From the NCBI GenBank assembly GCA_010645155.1, contig CM021317.1, positions 14,022,781-14,086,780 on the forward strand: DNA of 64,000 bases. Direction: 5' to 3'. The DNA is from Tigriopus japonicus (Eukaryota; Arthropoda; Copepoda; Harpacticoida; Harpacticidae). The position numbers and the translations under genes were made by a program. This document shows, one piece after another, positions 13,801-23,056 of the stretch. How positions within the stretch are numbered: position 1 is the stretch's first letter; each line of letters begins with the position of its first letter. The notes below the pieces were generated by a model. That model saw only the letters and a program-made list of their open reading frames with translations. It ran no database searches and was not told where the DNA came from.

Positions 13801-14657
13801 TGTTGGAAACATTGCTTTGAAGGAGTTGAAGGAAAAGTGTTCCACAGGGGCGGTAAATCGAGCTCAAGCATTTGTGCATTTTTCTCTTGAATTGAGACAT
13901 CCGTGGCGGTCTGGCTTTTCCATTTTTCATGACTTTTGACATTGCGAATTGCGAATCCTGCGGATGCACGAAAAAAGGCGAAGAGTGCATGCCGGAGTCT
14001 GCTTTGTCATCTAAGGTCATAAATTCTAATGGCTCTCTCCTTTCTCTCATTTGTGGACCTGGTTCGCCTTTCTGTGCGCACGACGGTACTAAATTTTATC
14101 TCCTCAGAGATTTCGTTCCCAAAGAGGATTCATTAAACTTATTTCAGGGTTTCTTCCGTTTTTTTTGCAAAACATGGATCAACAAAATGTCAAATTTCAA
14201 GTGTTGGCTTGGAGTTGAAGGGTGTTTCTGAAAAAAATCATGGTTTCCAACTTTTTAATGCACCTGTTCCCACTCGAGCACCAAGAATTGGCTACTTCTT
14301 TAATTCTAGTCAACAAAACGGTTTGTGTTGCATCTAAAGTTGGTGTGTTAACACTTGGGATTGCTTCCTTTCATTCTTTATTCTTTTATACATTCGTAAT
14401 AACGTTCTGGCATTGACACTTCAGTTTTTTGTTCGTCCATTATAACATTATGGGGTCAAACCACGCTCCAATTGCCACTATTTAATAAAGAAAAAAGCTT
14501 CCTTTTGTCCAGTACAAAACGATTGCCTTGACCAATGATTTTCGGAATTTTCATTTAAGTTTAACATAAATAATCCTTAGTACTCATATTCTTAATCCAT
14601 AAGATCGGGGCTCGTCTCACAAGACGCCATCCCGATGAAAAGTTGTCGTAAATGAAC

Positions 14658-15291
14658 TATAAACGGCTGTCAGAGAATCTGTGGTCACGGCAGCTTCATT
14701 GACAGCTTCGTCAACACAGCCTGAGGTGCAAGAAAGGAGAAGTATGAGGGGCTAACCCCAAGCTCGCTCCTTGGAAATAGACAAGAGAACTACTTAGGTG
14801 GCTTGAGAGAAGCGCTTTGAAGTCTAAGCTCAGGGCAAGCCAGCTTTTGTTGCTTCCAAACCTGCCATCTCTTTAATTGCACGCTCTCTCTTAGCCTTGA
14901 GTATCTAGCTGCTTCCGGCGATTCCCCGCGCACTTCTTTCTTGTTCTTCTATGTCAACCGTTCTCTACGTCGCTTGACGCCGTTCAAGGCAACCATGAGC
15001 TTGCCGCTTCTCCTCGCACTTCTTTCTTGTTCTTCTATGTCAACCGTTCTCTACGTCGTTTGACGCAGTTCAGGGCAACCATGCGCTTGCCGCTTCTCCT
15101 CGTACTTCTCCCCTCTTGCACCTCAGGCTTACCAGACATCTAAGTACTTCTTCTACGTCCACCCTTCTCTACGTTGTTTGACGCCGTTCAGACTGGCTTG
15201 CCCATTTTGCTAGAAGTACGAGTTGACGGGGCTGTCTCTGAAGCTGTCACTGAAGCTGCCGTGACCACAGATTCTCTGACAGCCGTTTATA
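14658..15291. mobile_element. Foldback / MULE-like non-autonomous DNA transposon
   Basis: The ends are inverted repeats of about 52 bases with one mismatch, starting TATAAACGGCTGTCAGAG. On each side lies a perfect 10-base direct repeat, GTAAATGAAC, at 14648-14657 and 15292-15301. This is the target-site duplication. A second, inner inverted pair sits at 14719-14748 and 15099-15128, matching at about 26 of 30 positions. Between the arms is an 86-base tandem unit that begins at 14931 and again at 15017, with a partial third copy from 15103. Duplications of 9-11 bases are typical of Mutator-like elements, so that superfamily is the best guess. There is no transposase frame. Confidence 0.88.
14931..15110. 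repeat. 86-bp tandem repeat inside the foldback element
   Basis: The unit starting CACTTCTTTCTTGTTC at 14931 recurs exactly 86 bases later at 15017 with few differences. A third start at 15103 (TACTTCTCCC) soon diverges. A shorter related block (TTCTCTACG followed by TTTGACGCCG) reappears at about 15163-15190. Tandem arrays near the middle are common in foldback transposons. Confidence 0.85.
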
Positions 15292-15301
15292 GTAAATGAA
15301 C

Positions 15302-17710
15302 GACTCAGGTGGGGGTTGTAGAATATTGGAACTTTTACACTCTAAACCTCTAAATTGAAAATGGGTTACAATGATTGTCAACCAATTAATTTCTCCTTAT
15401 CAAGCTTTGTGGCAAGCTCGCACATGTTGTAATGACACATTAAAATCAATGTTCTCACGTTTTCTGGACAAGATACTGTCTTCACAAAACATTTTACCCT
15501 CAGAACAATTAGAAAACCCAATAGTCTTCTTTCTTCTGGATATTTTTTATGTCAATGTATTCTATATGGAAAGTAGCGTTTTTTACAAGGCACGGGAAAC
15601 TATCCGCCTTCCGTGAAATGTCCAGACAATCTTTGTTTGAAAAATGCATTTTCCGATCACTGACTTTAGTAGAAGCCGAATATTTCGTAACGTAATCTTT
15701 CTGGTACAACAAATATACATTTTTCATACCGACGTTCCATGCTAATCTGTCATTGATCAACTCAAATATGGCAAACAGTTCGAAAAGAGCTCAAGATTTC
15801 AGAGAAGAAAACGGATGAAATAAAAAAAAGTTAAAGGTCATTTTGTCGCTGCATTTGCATATTTTGATCCTCCTCACATTGAAAGAAAAATCTCCCAAGG
15901 AAAGAATTCGCCGCTTCTCGAGTCTGTCTGCTTCGCTCCTCTTTTTGCCAAATGCTTTCTAAGCCTTTTTCTGGGGAACAGAGACGGGATTCATTTTGCG
16001 ACCAACTTTTGCCTTCAAAGGCTGCCTGTCTGGAAGAGATGCATATTTGAGCACAACACTCTCCCAGCTGTCTGATCTTCAACCTTGAACACACATCCCT
16101 CCAACCTTCATTGCACACGAACCCCATTATCTCCACTTACCCATATTTCTATTGCCTCTCATATAACTGAAAAGTAGAAAAAATGCTGAACTTTGGCACC
16201 ACTCGCTCAGCTTTGTGGCAAAAGTGGTCCAAAAAAGCCTCCTGGAAAATCAATACCAGACGTCTGAAGAGTTTCTTATCCACACTGGATCCCGCCTGAA
16301 TGGCACTCTTCCCTGTACGGTTCCATGGTACTATTCGTGGTTCCAGACAACAGAGTACATACACCCACTGGAAGCCTCAAAGCACTTGTGTGTTGCATGG
16401 GGCCCAGGCACATTTTTTACGATTAATCTTGCCCAACCCCCCAATGAAAGGACAGCGCGAAGTCTGTGCCCCACCAATGATTTATGTCCCTTTCACAAAT
16501 GTTTGACTCTGGGTGGTCCCCTAATGATGAAGGAAACAAATGCTTTGGGCTGTCAAACCGTGGTAATTGTCGAGACAGCTCCCAAATCTGGATCAAGTTG
16601 TACTTTGTCTTATTTTTAAGTAAACATTAGTGATGGGTCGAGTGAGTTTTCGTAACCCCCAAATCGAGTAAAGGTGTATGTGTATTATGCAAATCATTTG
16701 AAATTGGTTCTGAGGTTCTTAGATCATTTGACAAGTTGGAAAATAATCTTGAAAACTCATATGGTTTGGTCAAAAGATCAAATCTGTCCTAGGTGAGTCG
16801 ATTCTTTGAATATCGGCACCGGATAGATTTCGTCCCGGATCATCCCTAACTGGACCTTTTTTCAATTTGCCAATGGAACAAATGTTGAGCCTCAAAACGT
16901 TCATCATGCAAATCGTGACGAAACATGTCAATGTACAATGAGTCAGCGGAAATCCGTCCAGGTTGCCTCGGATTTCCCGTAAGAAGTATCGTTAGCATGT
17001 ACAATAATTTCGAGTTGTGCTGAGGCGTGAAGCACGATATTGGGCCTTGGTGATCTAGCTCCAGACAATGATCCGTGAGTTTGCCGTCGTCGCAAAGTTG
17101 CAATTTGGATGATTTTGCGAAATGCTGGGGGGTTGGATGTCACGACATTTTCTTGGATTACAAACAAACAAAAAATGTGATAACAAGATGAGTCTTCCGG
17201 CATGACAGACTTTGTCTGGATGCCGGGAAATGTGAGCGAATGGTGGCCTTCAAAGATTGAGTTACAAAAAACGCAGTTGGTCCGAACGACCCGGAAAATA
17301 AAATGCGAGTTTGAACTTCTTTTGTCTCTTCTAATCTTTGGTTATTATCACCATTGATATTGTAGGCTTTCACGTCAAGCTATCAAAAAAGTCGATAAAG
17401 GTTAAGAATGAATGGCGGTCATTCATTTGCATTTGTGATGGATATCAAGTTCAATGGACTAGAAACTCGCTCGAGCCAACGAAACTACTAAATTGCAAAT
17501 GCGATGTAACTGCTAGACGAGTCAGACATATCATTTATCATGGCATTTATGCGTTTGAAATAATTCAAAGACATCTTTTGAACTACGTAAAAGCTAACGT
17601 ATATTGGCGTAAAGTTGTGGTTTGATAACAGAAGGAGTTTTCTATTGTCATATGAGGTAATCAATGGTGAACTCAACATCTGGTAATCGGATATTTTGTT
17701 TCGTTTTCAG
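15302..17710. other. No gene seen upstream of the Ski/Sno-like exons
   Basis: The only structure I can point to is a possible short hAT-like remnant at 16628-16848. This DNA ends at the splice acceptor TCGTTTTCAG (17701-17710), so at least its right-hand part is the intron in front of the first visible exon of the next gene. Confidence 0.55.
16628..16848. mobile_element. Possible hAT-like short remnant
   Basis: The left end reads TAGTGATGGGTCGAG. The reverse complement of the right end reads TAGGGATGATCCGGG. Both resemble the TAGGGATGGG-type ends seen elsewhere in this window. No matching 8-base target duplication is visible, so the borders are uncertain. Confidence 0.3.
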
Positions 17711-19382
17711 GTGGATTCCGTAATTCCCAAGAGTAATCGCAGTTCGCCCGTATCTCCTTCCGTGCAAGTTGAATCCAATCAAAGTCCCCGCGATGATAAT
17801 TCAGGAGGATTCAAGAGACTCAAAATTGAGGAGGACACACCTGAGGATGGGACGTCAGGATCGGACAATGGAAACAAGGGGGCGTTTCGACCATGGAAAC
17901 CAGATACTCACGTGACAGCAACGGCTCAAAATGGTATTTGTCTTGTGAGAGACGAGGCTCCTGAAAATGGGCTCTCTGAACATGACCAGCCATGCCAAAA
18001 TCACATTGGTGAGTATTCCTTGGCAATTTAATTTTTGATTCAGAAATGGTTAATGATATTAAATGTTGAACTCCGTTCGATGTTGCATTGCTATTTGGCG
18101 CTAAGTATTTAGTTCTGCATTTATTACAACAGACAAGGCAGTTATTAAAATGAGCAAAGTTGGGATAATTCTTAAAGATAATGATAGGGTTTGCAAAATT
18201 GTGGGAAGCATTAGTAAAGAATCATTTTAGACATTCTTAAGTTATTAGCAAACAGAAATGGCAAATCAGCCAAAATATCAGAAGGATGATACCTACACCT
18301 ACCCAAAGCCCATTTGTGAATACTTCATTTGTTTTTCTGCTTTTTCTTCATGTCATATAGTAATTTCAGACATTCCAGCACCTGCCAGTCCCTCTGTATT
18401 CCTCAATGATATTAAAACCACGCTTTCGGAAGAGAGTACCATTAGTCATTCCAACAAGGACGCCGTGTTCAATGCATTGGAACGGCTCGTAACGAGGTTG
18501 CGTGATGCAGAAACGTCGCGAAATCTTGCCGAAGCGGAGCTGAAGAAAGTCAAAAGAAATTACAGGGTAAGCATAACTGTTGGGACTTTTGAATTTGATT
18601 TTAAAGGTTGTTTTGGAATTTTCATGGTTGCATATTCTTCAAGCTATCATGTAACCGCTTTTAGAAAAGAAAAGTTGAGGCATGCTCCACAAGAGATGAA
18701 ATGCATGCTTTAGGTTTAACGTTTGTTTTATATTTATTGCAGTGTGTTGAGGATGAACTAGAAAAGAAACGGTCCGAGCTGAGGGAGTTACTTTTACTGT
18801 CAACCAAGTTCCAAAACAACTCCAAGGGCAATCTCGAATCAGCTTCCAACACTCATATTGGACATCACAACAATAACATCAATGCGAATAACTCTAACAA
18901 CAACAATAACAACAATTTAACGAATAGTAGTACCAATACCAATATGACTACCGCAAGCGAATCTCTGGGCTCTGGACGAGAAGATCACAGTCCGCTCAAC
19001 TTGAGTGCAGAAAGTGGTATCGATAACCAAGAACGAACCAGCTCTGTGGATTCACTCATTTCTAAGGTAATTTTAAACCCTCCTCAAGGCTATTAAATCA
19101 AAGATATATTATAGCTTTCAAGTCACATTTCAGGATCCCGAGGATCTCCGAGAAAGAATGCACTCCATGGAACGTGAACTCCGCAACCTCAGGAACGAGT
19201 TAGCTTCACGAAATTTTAACCATAATGAGGATAAATCAGATGGGGTGAACAGCCCTGAGAATGAAAACGCCCCACCGCCAAATAAAAAGGCCAAACTGAC
19301 CGAGGTTGGAACTCCAGACCGGCCTCTTTCATCGGGAAGCAAATCCGGAACTGAGGCCGAGATCGAAACTGACAAATCGTGA
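17711..19382 (+). CDS. Nuclear coiled-coil protein, possible Ski/Sno corepressor (3' part of gene)
   Basis: Four coding exons can be read: 17711-18008, 18370-18566, 18743-19066 and 19134-19382 (TGA). All have GT-AG borders and the phase is kept at each junction. They encode the last 355 or so residues. The first visible exon starts at an acceptor, so the N-terminus is upstream. In order I see a Ser/Pro-rich segment, an acidic KIEED patch, the motif AFRPWKP, a first coiled coil (NALERLVTRLRDAETSRN and on), an Asn-rich run, HSPLNLS, and a second coiled coil (ERMHSMERELRNLRNEL). The C-tail has a PNKKAKL basic motif. AFRPW followed by C-terminal coiled coils occurs in vertebrate Ski, a SMAD-binding corepressor of TGF-beta targets, so Ski/Sno is my best guess. 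The diagnostic Ski/Sno DHD and SAND domains are not in view, so identity is uncertain. PLNLS resembles a CtBP-binding motif, which would fit a corepressor. Confidence 0.6.
18882..18950 (+). repeat. Asn-codon (AAC/AAT) low-complexity tract in coding exon
   Basis: A run of AAC and AAT codons encodes an Asn-rich stretch within the third visible exon of the Ski/Sno-like gene. The codons are mixed and not a pure triplet array. This suggests an old expansion kept at the protein level, lying between the two coiled coils. Confidence 0.8.
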
Positions 19383-19748
19383 TCTAGCATTTACATTCAC
19401 ACTCTTCTCAGTCCAATATTTCAAAATAGGAAACATACCAACCCTCATATCAGTGAATCAAAGAACATCAAAATCGAATACATCCATGTGGACCCAGATC
19501 TAGAAAGAAAAATCTTAGACCTACTTAAAGCATCTGCAGCCTTGTCAGAAGATCTGAATTTTAATTTTCCTATGTGGCATCCCTGAAGTGACCGTTACTA
19601 GTAATTTTCAGGCCTTATTTCTCTTTCTCCCCTTCAAAAAATGTGACCTTGATCTCGATATCCACTCATTTTTAGAGCATCTATCCTAGTGTAATTTCCA
19701 CTCTCTTCAAACCACCGGAACATGTTGGTTCCATTAAATAATGTTCCC

Positions 19749-19754
19749 AATAAA
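19749..19754 (+). terminator. Candidate poly(A) signal of the Ski/Sno-like gene
   Basis: AATAAA lies 367 bases after the stop. A second AATAAA lies at 19858-19863. Either would serve the plus-strand gene. The second one would bring its transcript to within 65 bases of the stop codon of the opposing SLC49A4-like gene. Confidence 0.45.
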
Positions 19755-19926
19755 AATGAAAACAGATGAATGATTCTGCAAAATGTGAAAAAGAAAACAA
19801 CAGAGTACATCAGTGTGACCAAATTGCGTGATTCCACATCAGATATATAACAACTACAATAAATTGACTTCAGATCGTGTATTCATGCTTCAGATTACAT
19901 TTTCACAACTCAAGCTTAAATCTGCG

Positions 19927-22900
19927 CTACATGTACGCCTCCATGGCCTCAACTGGGGGCGTTTCTTTTCCAATTTTTGTGAAATCTTTGGGTTTTTTCG
20001 TTACAATCACCAAGGGCAAAGAAATGATCAAACCAATGACCAAGGAATAATTCATCCAGTCATATCCAATGTCTTTGATGAAGAACACGAGGAAGAAGAG
20101 CAACGCCACCACATTGAGCACACCCGTTAGAAAAGCGCCCACCAAACCTTCTGGCACTGGGTGCGCCATCATAACAGCATATTCAAAGAACAAGGGCACA
20201 CAGCTATAATTGAAGCTGACCGCCAAGATGGTAGCCACATACAGCTGCCACATGCTAAAAGGGATTACTTCAAAACACAACAAAGCCAGCCAAATGAAGC
20301 AAATTGTGGCCAAAGTTAACAGGACAATGAGAGATGGCTTGATGTGGTCTCGGAAGTAGTCTTGACCATAGGCAACCAAACTGGCCATGGCACATTGACA
20401 AAATACCGATATGAATCCGATTTGCCCAATATCACTGTCGCTCACTCCCAAAGGAGCAAAATTCAGCGCCATGACGCCTTGCCAAGCAGCTTGTACACCA
20501 TTGGAGATGGCGTAACAGAGACAACACAGCCAGAGCTGTTTGTTTCGGCACATATCCTTGATGCCTTTGGAGAAATGGGTTCGGACCACGGAGCTACTGG
20601 CACAAGGAGGATGCTTGGGCTTATTTGGAAAGTAAACAATGAATAAGATCAAAAGTAAACCTGCCACCACGGCATTTCCAATCATATAGTATTGAATGTT
20701 GTCCTTGGAGGTATTGATGGTATCTTCCACTTCCACATCTGTCAGATTGGCAGGATCAAAGGACTCATCAAATGGGACAATCAATGGCCCAATAAGAAAG
20801 GAAATGCCATTGCCCAAGATGTTAAAACTCTAAGAAAGGAAATTGATGGAGAAAAATTGATTTGTTTTTGACATTGGAGGTACCTGGGACACTGAAGTCG
20901 CAAAAATGCGTTCACTCTCCGGAAACCAGAGAGAAGCCACCAAAGGAGGTGTAGACATCACAGTAGCACCTGAAATTCCGTTTAGTACGGCACATAAATG
21001 AGCCATGTACAAGAATATCGTGTCATCTTGGCTGAAAGTACGTAGGCAACAGCCCAAGGCCACAAACAAAGTGACCACGATCAAGGTTGGACGAATTCCT
21101 TGCAGATAAAATTTTGTTGTGAGTTACTTTCAAAGATGCCTTAAATCCATCGTGGACTCCATACCTTTGACCTCGAGAAGATATGTTAAAGGAAATAGAG
21201 CCACTATGAACATAATGCATCCCCAATTGGGCATCATGGCAAGTGTTGCATCGGACCAACCATAAGCAAACTGCATTGCAAATGCTATGGGTCCAAAGGT
21301 GTTCCAGATCAAACATTGGTGCATGCAAAACACCGAATAGATTAAAAGAATGTACCATCGGCGATGATAGACCTTAAAGATTTTGCTGGTTTCTTCATTT
21401 GGCTGAAAATGGTAATTGTTGGGTTTGAGCGAAAGTTTTTTGACGTGTTGAACAATGTTTTAAGTAGGGCCGGTAATAACATTTGCCGGAAAGTGACAAG
21501 ACAAAATAAAGTAGAGTTTCTTCAAAAGCCCAATTGAAAAATAAGCCAGAAATCTATTTTTACAACGCCATTTTTTGGTAATTTCGTCTCTGTGCACCAA
21601 ATTATTTAATTTATTTTTAGTAGATGGGTCGTAGGTAGGTTTTCAATGGGTCGTTTTTGGAGGCATACAGGGTTGCTACTTCTAATTGTCGCCGTATCAT
21701 CAAAATCACAAAAACTAGTATATCTCAGCCCTAAAACACAAAATTTTTAAAATAGAAGAAACTGACATTCAGGGTATATGGTTTAGAATAGAATTCATTC
21801 GATCTCATTGCCCTCAGCCTCCGCCACGGCCTTCACGCGGACATTAAACCACGTAGTTGGAGCTTTTACCCTTGCTTCGTCTATCTTGTTGCCCCTCTCG
21901 TTGATGGCGCTGATTCGGGAGGTCTTCAAGTTGTGGGCTCTTATGTTGGTCCTTTCTTTCAACACGCCCAAGGCAGACTAATCCATTGGACTTCAATCTG
22001 GAGAGCTAGGTGGCCATGTACCCGTGGAGTGAAGTCGCAGCTGTTCTCCTTGAGCCACAGGAGAGATTGTCTGGATACATGACGGGGTGCATCGTCTTTT
22101 TGCCATACCCAGGGGACGGTTCCCAGGTGTCTCCTTGGTGATAGGTACGTATAACCACATCCTTCAATAAAATACCTGTGCTGACCCTGAGCTGTGTTTC
22201 GGTTATGTGTGGAGGCATGATATGGTCTTCACTTAAGATCACTCCACATACCATCTTTGAACCAGGATCTTTTTCTCCTCTAACCTCTTCCTGGTCCTTT
22301 GAATGAATTAGATTTACATTCCAAGCGTGTTGGCAATGTCTCTGTTGGTTATTTTGGCCTTTAAATTCACAAGGGCCATCACAACGGCGCAACGCTGTTG
22401 CTCCTCATTGAATTCAACCATCTCTAGTTGTTGGTATGAGAAATTCATCGTGGATTTATGACTACTGTATGTTTAATAATTGTTTTAAGATTCAGTCAAG
22501 ATCAAGCATGAATTAAAAAATCATTTCATTCATTGTTGTATTTGTGATTCTGTGCAGCGACAATTAGAAGTAGTAGCCTTATATTTGACACTGAACTGAT
22601 TTAACATTATGATTTTCAATTTGCTTCAATTGATGGCGCAACTTCTTTTGCGTATATTACAGTAGTTATGAATGTTATCACTTAACTTTGGTACAAATTT
22701 CTTTTTCTCGACATTTTGGTATACTTGGTTCATTTTGGTTAAGCCCTGTAATTCTTTGAGCATTCCTTTATTTTGCTCTAATTTTCCTGCCTAAATAATA
22801 ATAATAAAAGACTATTTTAATTTTTTCTTGAAACAGCAAAAATGTTTACAAAATCCAGGCAAAATGGATATTTTTTTAAAAGTATTTTGTTTTTCAAAAG

Positions 22901-23056
22901 GCATAGTTTCAGGCCCCGGTTCTAAGTAACCAATTTTGACAAGACTCTTCATACCTGCAACGAGTGATCGCCATGTGTGGAGAGGACTTCCAAGTGATCG
23001 TCATTAATGGCAAAAATTACAGGAGGACTCAGTGTTAAACTGCCCTTTCGTCCCAT
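19927..23056 (-). CDS. SLC49A4: SLC49A4 (DIRC2)-like major facilitator transporter
   Basis: Four exons on the minus strand, 23056-22955, 21402-21165, 21098-20884 and 20829-19927, join in phase to 485 residues. The human protein is about 478. The 34-residue first exon starts MGRKGSLTL. The first membrane segment has RRWYILLIYSVF (from R48) and the motif CLIWNTFGPI, which matches the QGLVWNTWGPI motif of SLC49A4 better than FLVCR1/2 or SLC49A3. The TM2-TM3 loop has LLEVKGIRPTL. A candidate glycosylation site, NLT at 213-215, lies in the large TM5-TM6 loop. About twelve hydrophobic segments follow the MFS pattern. SLC49A4 is a lysosomal membrane protein reported to export pyridoxine with protons; that role is inferred here. 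The usual acidic dileucine sorting motif of the N-terminus is not obvious. Intron 1 (1552 bp) holds a mariner remnant; intron 2 is only 66 bp. Confidence 0.92.
21668..22581 (-). mobile_element. Internally deleted Tc1/mariner element in SLC49A4 intron 1
   Basis: The left end reads CAGGGTTGCTACTTCTAATT and the right end, reverse-complemented, TAAGGCTACTACTTCTAATT. The inverted repeat is about 23 bases with a few mismatches. Both ends abut TA dinucleotides (21666-21667 and 22582-22583), the mariner target duplication. The 914-bp length is short of the roughly 1.3 kb of an intact mariner. The element contains a broken transposase gene on the minus strand. It lies wholly inside an intron and in the same orientation as the host gene. 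Confidence 0.9.
21795..22421 (-). pseudogene. Mariner transposase, deleted and interrupted
   Basis: The reading starts with MVEFNEEQQRCAVVMALV, a helix-turn-helix-type N-terminus. It then jumps to the catalytic half (MVCGVILSEDHIMPPHI), so the middle is deleted. It continues past the DD-type aspartates (QKDDAPRH) to WPPSSPD, the mariner family signature, and ends EAEGNEIE then TGA. Two in-frame stops lie at and just after WPPSSPD (TGA where Trp or Leu is expected, then TAG). Frame slips are also needed upstream. About 209 codons remain of roughly 340. It cannot make an active enzyme. Confidence 0.9.

Larger units (their letters stand above)
4078..14647. other. No gene supported over about 10.5 kb
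   Basis: Many short open frames exist on both strands, but none has convincing splice sites, domain resemblance or a long run of biased codons. Visible structure is limited to a degenerate T/G-rich tandem block near 4960-5100 and a (GAC)6 microsatellite at 10821-10838. The region may be intergenic or a long intron of the gene that begins to be readable at 17.7 kb. Confidence 0.5.

Noticed and set aside
16215..16619. 134-codon plus-strand frame
   Set aside because: Composition looks random and no link in phase to the exons at 17711 could be made.
21795..22421. Mariner transposase as a working gene
   Set aside because: Central deletion, frame slips and two in-frame stops near WPPSSPD.
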